From contig JAUPTV010000095.1 of assembly GCA_030917925.1 (NCBI GenBank), forward strand, positions 1-33,651: 33,651 nt of DNA, in the 5' to 3' direction. The notes beneath the pieces were generated by a model. That model was not told the DNA's origin and did not search any database. It saw only the letters and a list, made by a program, of their open reading frames with translations. Shown one piece after another: positions 24,280 to 33,536 of this stretch (its first letter is position 1; each line of letters opens with the position of its first letter). The stretch is from Pseudomonadota bacterium (GTDB lineage Bacteria; Pseudomonadota; Gammaproteobacteria; Competibacterales; Competibacteraceae). Position numbers and translations under genes: made by a program.

Positions 24280-24309
24280 ATCCCTCGCCATGCGGGGGAT
24301 TTTTTATTT
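24280..24309 (+). terminator. Intrinsic terminator after the quinone oxidoreductase gene
   Basis: ATCCCTCGC (24280-24288) pairs with GCGGGGGAT (24292-24300) around a three-base loop CAT, with one T-G wobble. It is followed directly by TTTTTATTT. This is a standard Rho-independent terminator for plus-strand transcription, ending the nrdJa-nrdJb-oxidoreductase unit 39 bases after the last stop. Confidence 0.85.
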
Positions 24310-24371
24310 GTGAATTCTGCATTGCAGCAAAAAAATCGTCTATCATCATTAAAACGATCAAAAGAATTTTG

Positions 24372-24485
24372 ATGAGTCGTGCAGAAATCCTCTTCAAATC
24401 CTTTGATCAACTAGAATCATTATTGAGATGGTCTGATCGTGTCCAGTCTGCCTGTGACACTTTGCTCAAAAAGATCAGTCAATAA
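24372..24485 (+). CDS. Possible micro-ORF, 37 aa
   Basis: The frame reads MSRAEILFKSFDQLESLLRW then SDRVQSACDTLLKKISQ and stops. The predicted product is an amphipathic helix. No proper ribosome site precedes the ATG and the DNA here is A/T-rich. It lies between a terminator and the better-supported 57-residue gene, 70 bases downstream. It could be a leader, a remnant or chance. Confidence 0.25.
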   Translation: MSRAEILFKSFDQLESLLRWSDRVQSACDTLLKKISQ

Positions 24486-24555
24486 AGATAAAAAAATACG
24501 GCTTTGCGGGGCGCTGCGCCTGCAAGCGCTTGATACAGGTTGAGAGGTTAAAACT

Positions 24556-24729
24556 ATGCGTGGTCAACGTAAATTTGGCCATCCGTTCGTCTGGTTTGAA
24601 GACGGCGGATGGTGGTTCAAAGTATTCGGCGAATCCTTCGGCCCCTATCGGGATTTGGCTGATGCTCGTTACCAATTACTGGTCATTGAGGGACTCCGCC
24701 AACAACTTCGCGAAGCTATTGCCTGTTAG
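24556..24729 (+). CDS. Small hypothetical protein, 57 aa
   Basis: A GAGAGG ribosome site precedes ATG 24556 by about 8 bases. The product is MRGQRKFGHPFVWFEDGGW, then WFKVFGESFGPYRDLADARY, then a helical end LLVIEGLRQQLREAIAC. The aromatic beta-hairpin pattern ending in GPYRDLADA resembles small domains with a W-x-G-PF-S-EA motif seen in many uncharacterised bacterial proteins. Composition and codon use look coding, unlike the A/T-rich DNA just upstream. It converges on pssA, with only 21 bases between the stops. Function is unknown. Confidence 0.6.
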   Translation: MRGQRKFGHPFVWFEDGGWWFKVFGESFGPYRDLADARYQLLVIEGLRQQLREAIAC

Positions 24730-24750
24730 TGGACGGGAGGGATCGAATCG

Positions 24751-25551
24751 TTATTTGTCAGGCAGATCGCTCAGTCCCTGGGCGCGGCGGCGCGCGCGTT
24801 GCCGCAAGCGGGCCAGATACATCACCGGACCGGACAGGCCATAGAGCAGAAAGCCGATAAACAACACTTTCGCGGGATCAATAGAAATGATGACCAGCGT
24901 GAGCACCACCAGCATTGCCGAAATGAAGGGCACCCGGCCGCGCAGGTTGATCTGCTTGAAGCTGAAGTACAGGATGTTGCTGAACATCAGCCCGCCAGCG
25001 CCAATGATAATGACCAGCGCGGGCCAGAGCGCTTGTTGACCGGTCAGGCCCAGATCGGTGCAGAACCAGACTAATCCGGCCACGATGGCCGCCGCTGAAG
25101 GACTGGGCAGACCGATAAAATAGCGCTTATCAGTATGGCCAATTTGCACATTGAAGCGGGCCAGTCGCAGCGCCGCCATGACCGTGTAGAAGAAAGCCGC
25201 CAGCCAGCCGAGTTTGGACAGGAATGATCCCATGTCGGCCATGGAACCGAGCGCCCATTCATACATGATCAACGACGGGGCCAGGCCGAAAGATACCAGG
25301 TCCGACAGGCTGTCGTACTGTGCGCCGAATTCGCTTTCCGTATGCGTCATCCGGGCGACCCGCCCATCCAGTCCATCCAGCACCATCGCGATGAACACCG
25401 CAATCGCTGCTGCCTCGAAACGACCGCGCAGCGCGGCGATAATGGCGTAGAAACCGCAGAACAGGGCGGCCGTGGTGAACAGATTGGGTAACAAATAAAC
25501 GCCGCGCGAACGACGGGTTTCAGGGACATCCGGAATCATGGGCTTTACCAT
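24751..25551 (-). CDS. pssA: CDP-diacylglycerol-serine O-phosphatidyltransferase
   Basis: 266 residues of the CDP-alcohol phosphatidyltransferase family. The motif D-G-x2-A-R-x8-G-x3-D-x3-D is complete (Asp62, Gly63, Ala66, Arg67, Gly76, Asp80, Asp84). About seven membrane helices follow from LLPNLFTTAALFCGFYAII, and the family block ALRLARFN and GLPSPSAAA are present. It makes phosphatidylserine, the precursor of phosphatidylethanolamine, at the inner membrane. It is the integral membrane subclass II enzyme, unlike the soluble E. coli PssA. It follows ilvC by 57 bases on the same strand, an arrangement common in beta- and gammaproteobacteria, so it probably shares the ilv transcript. Confidence 0.94.
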   Translation of the reverse strand: MVKPMIPDVPETRRSRGVYLLPNLFTTAALFCGFYAIIAALRGRFEAAAIAVFIAMVLDGLDGRVARMTHTESEFGAQYDSLSDLVSFGLAPSLIMYEWALGSMADMGSFLSKLGWLAAFFYTVMAALRLARFNVQIGHTDKRYFIGLPSPSAAAIVAGLVWFCTDLGLTGQQALWPALVIIIGAGGLMFSNILYFSFKQINLRGRVPFISAMLVVLTLVIISIDPAKVLFIGFLLYGLSGPVMYLARLRQRARRRAQGLSDLPDK

Positions 25552-25608
25552 CAGGCGCCAAAGACCGGACCAGGCTTAGCGCCATATCCGGCCTTTTAGG
25601 GGTACTGC

Positions 25609-26637
<1,029 letters not shown>

Positions 26638-27240
26638 TCAGGTTGGCTGGCTGGCAGCGCTCAGTAAAAAATCCAATGCGCCGAAGAGTTCCGGCAGATC
26701 ATCGATGGAAAAGCTTTCCCGGTTTTTGGTAAATAACGCCTCAATCAACTGGCCAAATTCCCAGTATTTGCCATCAGTGACGATGCCATAAACGGTCGTT
26801 GTGGCTTTACCGTTCAGTTTCTGCATGGCCACCAGCTCGGCTAGACATTGCGCCCAACCTTGTTCGAAATCACTCTTTTTGGCTTCCACCACCGCAAGCA
26901 ATGGTAATTCCAGGACGGTTTTGCCTAATGGTGAACGCTTGGCGAACAGATAATCCGGCGTTCCGCTCAGTTTTTCGTCATAGCTGATCGGTTTTTGAAT
27001 CCACAACGTAATTTCTGCTGCACGGTTTTTATAAACTTCGCGTAAAATCGGGAAAATGAGCAATTCACAGCGGGCGGCTTCTGAAGAAAAAGCATCCATC
27101 GTCCTGATGTTGAAGTTGAATTCAGTGAAAAAACTATCGGTTGGGACAATCAATTTTTTTTCGATGAAAGTCCCTTCATCATATTTGATCTGATATTCCT
27201 GTTGCACTTGAGACAGGGTTTTGTAATCACTAAAAGACAT
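26638..27240 (-). CDS. PD-(D/E)XK nuclease-fold-like hypothetical protein
   Basis: 200 residues. The segment SGTPDYLFAKRSPLGK then LPLLAVVEAKKSDFEQGWAQ gives the PD...ExK arrangement (Pro95-Asp96, Glu119, Lys121) of restriction-endonuclease-like folds, with a helix after the ExK strand as usual. An acidic helix before it (MDAFSSEAARCELLIFPILR) could supply the first Glu. No specificity domain is seen. Relatives are scattered in cyanobacteria and gammaproteobacteria with no known role. It sits between ilvH and ilvC, is A/T-richer than both and has a poor ribosome site, all suggesting recent insertion. Nuclease activity is predicted from motif only. Confidence 0.7.
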   Translation of the reverse strand: MSFSDYKTLSQVQQEYQIKYDEGTFIEKKLIVPTDSFFTEFNFNIRTMDAFSSEAARCELLIFPILREVYKNRAAEITLWIQKPISYDEKLSGTPDYLFAKRSPLGKTVLELPLLAVVEAKKSDFEQGWAQCLAELVAMQKLNGKATTTVYGIVTDGKYWEFGQLIEALFTKNRESFSIDDLPELFGALDFLLSAASQPT

Positions 27241-27328
27241 GGTTTTTCAAGTTTGAATAGAGGTTCCTCATCAGACTGCCCCAGCATTTCTGCCAGGGTA
27301 GCCTGGATTTAAGACGCTAACCGGATAT

Positions 27329-27835
27329 TCAGACGTGCAGCGCTTTTTGGCCACGCGCAATGCCGGTCGTCCCGGAGCGCACCACTTCCAGAATGGCGTC
27401 CTTCTCAATCGCATTCAGAAAGTTATTCAGCTTCTCGCTGCGCCCAGTCAGCTCAATCGTGTAGGTTGCATCGGTGACATCAAGGATATGGCCATCAAAA
27501 ATCTCGGCCAGCCGGTGGATCTCGGCCCGCTGCTCACCGCCGGTCGCCTTGGTCTTGACCAGCATCAACTCGCGTTCAATGGCGTCGGTTTCAGTCAGGT
27601 CAATCAGCTTGACCACATCGATCAGCTTGTTGAGCTGCTTGACAATCTGCTCGATGATCTGCTCATTCCCCGACGTGACCAGCGTGAGCCGCGACAGGGT
27701 CGGGTCATCGGTCGGCGCGACCGTCAGGCTCTCAATGTTGTAGCCCCGCGCCGAGAACAGATTGGCCACCCGCGACAGTGCGCCGGACTCGTTTTCCATC
27801 AAAATGGAAATGATATGACGATTGCTATTGTTCAC
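27329..27835 (-). CDS. ilvH: Acetolactate synthase small (regulatory) subunit
   Basis: 168 residues. The N-terminal ACT domain reads RHIISILMENESGALSRVAN then LFSARGYNIESLTVAPTDDP, which forms the valine-binding site. The C-terminal domain contains AEIFDGHILDVTDATYTIEL and FLNAIEKDAILEVVRSGTTG. It confers feedback inhibition by valine and boosts the large subunit. Its start overlaps the stop of the large-subunit gene by 4 bases, so the two are translationally coupled. Confidence 0.96.
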   Translation of the reverse strand: MNNSNRHIISILMENESGALSRVANLFSARGYNIESLTVAPTDDPTLSRLTLVTSGNEQIIEQIVKQLNKLIDVVKLIDLTETDAIERELMLVKTKATGGEQRAEIHRLAEIFDGHILDVTDATYTIELTGRSEKLNNFLNAIEKDAILEVVRSGTTGIARGQKALHV

Positions 27836-29577
27836 ACCAACACCATCCCTTCTTCATGAGTCGAAACCATATCATCGCGCTCGGCCAGCAGCATTTCATT
27901 CTGGCCACCCCCCGCGGGGATCATTGGGAAAACGTTCTCCTCGGGATCGGTGATGAAGTCCAGGAACACCGTCCGATCCTTCATCGCAAACGCCTCGCGT
28001 AACGCCCCTTCCACATCGCCCGGCTTCTCGATCTTCATACCGACATGACCATAGGCTTCGGCCAGCATGACGAAATTCGGCAGCGCCTCGAAGTACGTCA
28101 TGGAGTAGCGCTTTTGGTAGAAGAACTCCTGCCATTGCCGCACCATGCCGAGGTAGCCGTTATTCAGATTGATGATTTTGACCGGCGTGTTGTACTGCTT
28201 CATGGTCGCCAGTTCCTGCAACATCATCTGAATGCTGCCATCGCCGGTAATGCAGGCCACATCCTGATCCGGGAAGGCGAACTTGGCACCCATCGCCGCT
28301 GGCAGGCCGAATCCCATGGTGCCGAGACCGCCCGAGTTGATCCATTGCCGGGGCCGGTCAAACAGATAGTACTGCGCCGCCCACATCTGATGCTGGCCGA
28401 CATCGGAGGTGATGATCGCCTGACCTTTAGTGACCTCATACAGCTTTTCCACCACGAACTGCGGCTTGATGACTTCGGTGCTGGGCTTGTAGCGCAGGGA
28501 TTCCATCTTCCGCCATTCGTTGATCTGCCGCCACCAGTCGGCCAGCGCTTCGCTATCCGGCTTGAGCTTTTCATCGCGGATAACGTTGATCATGGCGCGC
28601 AGCACGTTTGGCACCGAACCGACAATCGGGATGTCCACCTTGACGTTCTTGGAAATCGACGAAGGGTCAATATCGACATGAACAATGCGGGCGGTCGGGC
28701 AGAATTTTTCGAGTTTGCCCGTGACCCGATCATCAAAGCGTGCGCCGATGGCGATCAGCGTATCGCACTCATGCATGGCCATGTTGGCTTCATAGGTGCC
28801 ATGCATACCCAACATCCCGATAAACTGCTTATCGGTCGCCGGATACGCACCCAGCCCCATCAGGGTATTGGTAATCGGGTAGCCCAGCAGTTGCGTCAGT
28901 TCCACCAGTTCCGCCGAGCCGTCGCTCAGCACCACCCCGCCGCCAGTGTAGAGCATGGGCCGCTTGGCCGACAGGATCATGTCCACGGCCTTGCGAATTT
29001 GCCCGGCATGGCCCTTCACAGTCGGACTATAGGAGCGCAGCTTGACCTTCTTCGGATAGTGATAGTCGGTCTTGGTAATGGTGATGTCTTTGGGCAGGTC
29101 CACCAGCACCGGACCGGGGCGGCCGGTCATGGCGATGTAGAAAGCCTTTTTAACGGTCTCGGCTAACAGGCGGACATCCTTGACCAGGAAATTATGCTTG
29201 ACGCAGGGCAGGGTGATGCCGACCGTATCGACTTCCTGGAAGGCGTCATTGCCGATCAGGGCGGTAGGCACCTGGCCGGAAAAGATGACCATGGGCACGG
29301 AATCCATGTAGGCCGTGGCAATGCCCGTCACCGCATTAGTGACGCCGGGGCCGGACGTCACCAGCACTACACCGGGCTTGCCACTGGCGCGGGAATAGCC
29401 ATCGGCGGCATGAACTGCGCCTTGCTCATGGCGCACCAGAATGTGCTTGACGGCCTCCTGCTTGTAGAGTTCATCGTAAATATGCAGGACGGAGCCGCCC
29501 GGATAACCAAACAGATATTCCACGCCTTCATCCTTGAGGCAACGGACCAGAATTTCAGCACCAGTAATCGGTTCCAC
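27832..29577 (-). CDS. ilvI: Acetolactate synthase large (catalytic) subunit
   Basis: 581 residues, thiamine-diphosphate dependent. Glu51 in RHEQGAVHAADGYSRASGK is the proton-relay residue. FSGQVPTALIGNDAFQEVD, the FAD-region GARFDDRVTGKLEKF, and the ThDP/Mg motif GDGSIQMMLQELATMKQYN ending in NLNNGYLGMVRQWQE are all present. It condenses two pyruvates, or pyruvate and 2-oxobutyrate. The start is GTG at 29577, with GAGGA about 9 bases upstream and no in-frame ATG before it. It is the first gene of the ilvI-ilvH-X-ilvC-pssA run. I found no branched-chain-rich leader peptide upstream, so classical attenuation is not supported. Confidence 0.96.
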   Translation of the reverse strand: MEPITGAEILVRCLKDEGVEYLFGYPGGSVLHIYDELYKQEAVKHILVRHEQGAVHAADGYSRASGKPGVVLVTSGPGVTNAVTGIATAYMDSVPMVIFSGQVPTALIGNDAFQEVDTVGITLPCVKHNFLVKDVRLLAETVKKAFYIAMTGRPGPVLVDLPKDITITKTDYHYPKKVKLRSYSPTVKGHAGQIRKAVDMILSAKRPMLYTGGGVVLSDGSAELVELTQLLGYPITNTLMGLGAYPATDKQFIGMLGMHGTYEANMAMHECDTLIAIGARFDDRVTGKLEKFCPTARIVHVDIDPSSISKNVKVDIPIVGSVPNVLRAMINVIRDEKLKPDSEALADWWRQINEWRKMESLRYKPSTEVIKPQFVVEKLYEVTKGQAIITSDVGQHQMWAAQYYLFDRPRQWINSGGLGTMGFGLPAAMGAKFAFPDQDVACITGDGSIQMMLQELATMKQYNTPVKIINLNNGYLGMVRQWQEFFYQKRYSMTYFEALPNFVMLAEAYGHVGMKIEKPGDVEGALREAFAMKDRTVFLDFITDPEENVFPMIPAGGGQNEMLLAERDDMVSTHEEGMVLV

Positions 29578-29858
29578 GATGGGAGTTCCTCGTCAGCAAA
29601 ACAGGTTGAACAGGGTACACCAGCAAGACAAATCCTCGTTGAAGCACCGGGTTTCATGATCGGTCCATCAGTAGCCTGGCCGGGGCCATGGCAGGCGGGA
29701 TTGCCGCCGCACGGCAGGGGTAGCGCCCGGCGAGCGCAACCGGTCATAAAAATCGCCAGCACACGCCAAGCGCGGGTCTTGCGAACCGGCTATACTACAC
29801 AACTTTATTTTCCAGCAAAATCCCGCTCTCAAGAGAAAGGCTGAACTGGGGAGGTTTT
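29578..29858. other. Divergent intergenic region between ilvI and the DUF4124 gene
   Basis: 281 bases serve two divergent transcripts. For the plus strand a TATACT (29791-29796) could be a -10, 63 bases before ATG 29859, without a good -35. For the minus strand I see no convincing sigma-70 pair, leader peptide or terminator hairpin. A GC-rich stretch around 29680-29740 has no clear secondary structure. Nothing else is identifiable. Confidence 0.5.
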
Positions 29859-30326
29859 ATGTTGAAACGAACGCTGTTGTGCATTCTGCTGGCCGGGAGC
29901 TGCGGATTGATGACCGCCGCCCAGGCTCAGCAATTAATTTACAAGTGGACTGACGAGCAGGGTCAGCCCAAGTACTCCGAATTGCCGCCGCCGGGTGGCA
30001 TCCCCTACGAAACGGTGCGCAAATCAGGTGGTGTAGCGCCAGGTGCTGAGACTAAGGATTTGGCCAAGGAACAGGAGGAACTGGCCCGTAAACTGGCTGA
30101 GGAGGAAGCCAAGACCCAGGAGGAGCAGGAGCAGGCGCAGAAAGAAGTCCAGGATGCGCGGGCCAGGAATTGCGAAATCGCCCGGAAGAATGTCGAGGTG
30201 CTACAGGGAGATCGTCCGGTGGTGCGGCCCGACGCCAAGGGCAACAAGGTGACGCTGGACGCCCAGCAGCGCGAGGCCGAGTTGCAAAAGGCCAGAAAAG
30301 ACCTCGATTATTTCTGCAACCCCTGA
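29859..30326 (+). CDS. Periplasmic DUF4124-domain protein with coiled coil
   Basis: 155 residues. A signal peptide (hydrophobic LLCILLAGSCGLMTAAQA, cut before QQ) precedes a DUF4124 domain (about 26-55) with the typical IYKWTDEQGQPKYSELPPPG. A highly charged helix follows (about 65-105, repeated EE and QE, coiled coil), and a C-terminal helix ends YFCNP with a conserved-looking Cys. DUF4124 proteins are small periplasmic proteins of unknown role, widespread in gammaproteobacteria. GGGGAGG lies 5 bases before ATG 29859. proS starts 24 bases downstream, so they are likely cotranscribed. Confidence 0.9.
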   Translation: MLKRTLLCILLAGSCGLMTAAQAQQLIYKWTDEQGQPKYSELPPPGGIPYETVRKSGGVAPGAETKDLAKEQEELARKLAEEEAKTQEEQEQAQKEVQDARARNCEIARKNVEVLQGDRPVVRPDAKGNKVTLDAQQREAELQKARKDLDYFCNP

Positions 30327-30350
30327 TTTCTCACTGCCTAGAGCCGATTC

Positions 30351-32063
30351 ATGCGCCTATCTCGTTTTCCGCTGTTCACCGTCAAGGAAACCCCGGCTGA
30401 CGCCGAGGTGGTCAGTCATCAACTTATGCTGCGGGCCGGGCTGATCCGCAAGCTCGCCGCCGGCATTTACACCTGGTTGCCGCTGGGTCTGCGCGTGTTG
30501 CGCAAGGTCGAAGCGGTGGTGCGGGAAGAAATGAACCGCACCGGCGCACTGGAATTATTCATGCCGGCGGTGCAACCGGCGGAGTTGTGGCAGGAATCGG
30601 GCCGCTGGCAGAAATATGGCCCGGAGTTGCTGCGCATCAAGGATCGCCATGACCGCGATTTCTGCTTCGGACCCACGCACGAGGAGGTCATCACCGACCT
30701 GTTCCGCCGCGAGATCAAGAGCTACAAGCAGTTACCGATCAATTACTACCAGATTCAGACCAAATTTCGCGACGAGGTGCGGCCACGCTTCGGAGTCATG
30801 CGGGCACGGGAATTTTTGATGAAGGATGCCTATTCATTTCATCTGGATCAGGCGTCCTTGCAAGAGACCTATGAAGCGATGTACGAGGCTTATTCCCGGA
30901 TTTTCACCCGGTTGGGCCTGACCTTCCGTCCGGTGCTGGCGGATACCGGCAGCATCGGCGGCGCCCATTCTCATGAGTTCCATGTCCTGGCTGAATCGGG
31001 TGAAGACGCCATCGCCTTTTCCACCGGCAGCGACTATGCCGCTAATGTAGAAATGGCCGAAGCTCTGGCTCCCGTGGGTGAATGTCCTGCACCCGGTGAA
31101 GCATTGACCCGCGTTCACACGCCAGGGGTCAAAACCATTGAGGAACTCTGCGCCTTTTTGAAGATTGCTGCCGAGCGAACCGTGAAAGCGGTCGTGGTCG
31201 ATGGCGAAGAGGGGAAGCCGGTCCTGCTACTGGTGCGCGGCGATCATGAAGTGAATCCCGTTAAAGCCGCCAAACTGCCGCAGGTGCGGGAACCGCTGGC
31301 CTTCGCCAGTCCCGAAGCGATCCGCATAGCGTTCGGTGCCAGTCCCGGTTCACTGGGTGCGGTCGGCTTTGACGGCGTGGTGATTGCGGATCGGACAGTG
31401 GCGAAAATGGCGGATTTCGTCACCGGGGCGAATGAAGATAACTGGCATTTAACCGGGGTGAACTGGGGCCGCGATTGTCCCGAGCCGTTGGTCGCTGACC
31501 TGCGCAGCGTAGTCACTGGCGATCCCAGTCCGGACGGGCAGGGGACGCTGGCGATTGCGCGGGGTATTGAAGTCGGTCATGTCTTTCAACTGGGCTGCAA
31601 ATACAGCGCGGCGTTGAAAGCCGAGGTGTTGGGCGAGGATGGCCAGCCGACGACCGTGACCATGGGCTGCTATGGCATTGGCGTATCGCGGGTGGTGGCG
31701 TCGGCGATTGAGCAGAACCATGACGAGCGCGGCATTATCTGGCCAGCGGCGATGGCCCCGTTTCAGGTCGCCGTGCTGCCGATAGGCGCGAGTCGTTCCG
31801 CAGCGGTGCGGGAAGCGGCAGAGGCGCTGTATCAGGAATTGCTGGCGGCAGGGATGGAGGCGTTGCTGGATGATCGCGACGCCCGGCCCGGCGTGATGTT
31901 TGCGGATATGGAGTTGATCGGCATTCCGCATCGGGTCGTGATCAGCGAGCGCAATCTGACAGCGGGGCAAGTCGAGTACCGTGGTCGCCGCGATGCGGAG
32001 AGTACTCAAGTGGCGCGGCAGGGACTGCTGGACTGGCTAAGAGGTTTGTTAAAAACTAACTGA
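30351..32063 (+). CDS. proS: Prolyl-tRNA synthetase (bacterial type with editing insertion)
   Basis: 570 residues, the standard bacterial length. Class II motif 1 lies around [20 protein letters not shown]. Motif 2 is in [20 protein letters not shown] and motif 3 in [35 protein letters not shown] is the family ATP/proline region. The YbaK-like editing insertion spans about 225-395 and contains [20 protein letters not shown], with a conserved Lys for Ala-tRNA(Pro) hydrolysis. The C-terminal anticodon-binding domain begins near FQVAVLPIG. It charges tRNA-Pro in the cytoplasm. The ribosome site is modest (AGAG). A self-complementary hairpin lies 20 bases after the stop. Confidence 0.97.
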   Translation: MRLSRFPLFTVKETPADAEVVSHQLMLRAGLIRKLAAGIYTWLPLGLRVLRKVEAVVREEMNRTGALELFMPAVQPAELWQESGRWQKYGPELLRIKDRHDRDFCFGPTHEEVITDLFRREIKSYKQLPINYYQIQTKFRDEVRPRFGVMRAREFLMKDAYSFHLDQASLQETYEAMYEAYSRIFTRLGLTFRPVLADTGSIGGAHSHEFHVLAESGEDAIAFSTGSDYAANVEMAEALAPVGECPAPGEALTRVHTPGVKTIEELCAFLKIAAERTVKAVVVDGEEGKPVLLLVRGDHEVNPVKAAKLPQVREPLAFASPEAIRIAFGASPGSLGAVGFDGVVIADRTVAKMADFVTGANEDNWHLTGVNWGRDCPEPLVADLRSVVTGDPSPDGQGTLAIARGIEVGHVFQLGCKYSAALKAEVLGEDGQPTTVTMGCYGIGVSRVVASAIEQNHDERGIIWPAAMAPFQVAVLPIGASRSAAVREAAEALYQELLAAGMEALLDDRDARPGVMFADMELIGIPHRVVISERNLTAGQVEYRGRRDAESTQVARQGLLDWLRGLLKTN

Positions 32064-32082
32064 TTGATTAGCAAAGCAGTGG

Positions 32083-32101
32083 AGCCGGCTTCCAGCCGGC
32101 T
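32083..32101. repeat. AGCCGGCT inverted-repeat hairpin between convergent genes
   Basis: Two copies of the self-complementary octamer AGCCGGCT (32083-32090 and 32094-32101) flank TCC, giving an 8-bp perfect stem with a three-base loop. It lies between the converging ends of proS (32063) and the protease gene (32136). No T-run follows, so it may be a dispersed GGAAGCCGGCTTCC-type repeat doubling as a bidirectional barrier. Confidence 0.6.
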
Positions 32102-32135
32102 TAAACCCTCTGGAAGCAGGTTTCACATTAAAAAA

Positions 32136-33536
32136 TTATTCCTTTTCAGGAATATTCAGCGCCAGGAACAGTGCACCATTGTCGCGTTTAATTAACACCG
32201 GGACTGGGCGACCGGCAGGCAATTGTTTGGCCTGTTCCGCGAATTGCGCTGGATCGTTAATCTCGACGTTGTTGAGGCGGACAATGATGTCGCCGGCGCG
32301 AATGCCCGCGTTGGCTGCCGGTCCTTCACTGACCTCTTTCACCCAGACGCCCTTCGTACCCTCTTGCCGCTGATCAGCGGGGAGTTCCGTCACCGACAGG
32401 CCCAGCCGACCCCGCGATGGCGGGACTGCAATGGCTTTCTCCTGTTTGGCGTCTTCGGGCAATTCTTCCAGCTTGATGGTCAACGTCTGCTCTTTGCCCT
32501 CACGAACCAGGATCAGCGGGATGCTGGCACCGGGCCGGATGCGACCCACCAGCGGCGGCAATTCGCGGGATTGATTGATTGATTGGCCATTAAAACTAAC
32601 GATGATGTCGCCGACCTGGATACCTGCCGTTTGCGCCGGACTGTCAGGCAGCACCTGACCGACCAGTGCGCCGCGCGGTTTGTCGAGATTGAAGGACTGG
32701 GCTAGTTCGGGCGTTACTTCCTGAATCAGTACGCCCAACCAGCCGCGACTGACTTTACCGCCGGTTTTGAGCTGATCAACAACGTCCATGGCCACGTCAA
32801 TCGGCACGGCGAACGAGAGACCTTGATAGCCCCCGGAACGGCTGTAAATCTGGGAATTGACGCCAATGACTTCGCCATCGAGATTGAACAATGGACCGCC
32901 GGAGTTGCCGGGATTGACGGCGGCGTCGGTCTGGATAAAGGGCACATAATTATCGCTGGGCAAGCTGCGGCCCACCGCACTGATAATGCCCTGTGTCGCG
33001 CTGCGCTCGAAACCAAAGGGCGAGCCAATGGCCAGCACCCATTGTCCGACCTTGACTTTGCTGATATCGCCGATTTTGACCGTGGGCAGAGGCTTGTCCG
33101 CTTTCACTTTGAGGACGGCGATGTCACTGCGACTGTCCTTGCCGATGACTTGCGCCGGAAATTCGGTCCGGTCGTTCAGACCGACAATAATGCTGTCCAT
33201 GTCTTCAACAACATGGGCGTTAGTAACGATATAGCCGTCTGGAGAAATGATAAACCCTGATCCGACTGAAGATTTCGGCTGCGCTTGCAGTTCGGGCATC
33301 TGCTCGAAGAATTTTTTGAAGTAGTCATGGAAGGGGGTATTTTCAGGAATCTGCGGGTGGCCGCGCCAGGAACGTTCCTTCTCTTTGGGTTCCGATTTGG
33401 TATTGATGCTGACCACTGCCGGGCTGTGTTGATCAACCAGGGTGACGAAGTCAGGATAGTTGTCTGCCGAAGCGGAAGCCGCCCAGAACAGAGCCAGGGC
33501 GGCGATCAGCCAGAAAGGCTGTTTCAATTGTGGCAT
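32136..33536 (-). CDS. Periplasmic Do-type serine endoprotease (DegP/DegQ/MucD family)
   Basis: 466 residues. A signal peptide (LIAALALFWAASASA) precedes a trypsin-like domain with the triad His108 (TNAHVV), Asp138 (SRSDIAVLK) and Ser212 (NPGNSGGPL), with the oxyanion loop intact. Two PDZ domains follow: PDZ1 about 255-355 (GWLGVLIQEV, AGIQVGDIIVSFNG) and PDZ2 about 375-460 (AGIRAGDIIVRLNN). The LA loop (about 47-88, containing PFHDYFKKFFEQMP) is DegQ/MucD-like, shorter than in E. coli DegP. It degrades or holds misfolded envelope proteins. GGGAGA lies 6 bases before ATG 33536. It is monocistronic here, converging on proS. Confidence 0.95.
   Translation of the reverse strand: MPQLKQPFWLIAALALFWAASASADNYPDFVTLVDQHSPAVVSINTKSEPKEKERSWRGHPQIPENTPFHDYFKKFFEQMPELQAQPKSSVGSGFIISPDGYIVTNAHVVEDMDSIIVGLNDRTEFPAQVIGKDSRSDIAVLKVKADKPLPTVKIGDISKVKVGQWVLAIGSPFGFERSATQGIISAVGRSLPSDNYVPFIQTDAAVNPGNSGGPLFNLDGEVIGVNSQIYSRSGGYQGLSFAVPIDVAMDVVDQLKTGGKVSRGWLGVLIQEVTPELAQSFNLDKPRGALVGQVLPDSPAQTAGIQVGDIIVSFNGQSINQSRELPPLVGRIRPGASIPLILVREGKEQTLTIKLEELPEDAKQEKAIAVPPSRGRLGLSVTELPADQRQEGTKGVWVKEVSEGPAANAGIRAGDIIVRLNNVEINDPAQFAEQAKQLPAGRPVPVLIKRDNGALFLALNIPEKE

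Noticed and set aside
28045-29166. 373-codon plus-strand open frame
   Set aside because: It is antisense to ilvI, which has all acetolactate synthase motifs.
29367-29762. Minus-strand frame upstream of and overlapping ilvI as an attenuation leader
   Set aside because: It has no run of Leu, Ile or Val codons, its end lies inside ilvI, and no terminator/antiterminator hairpins are visible.
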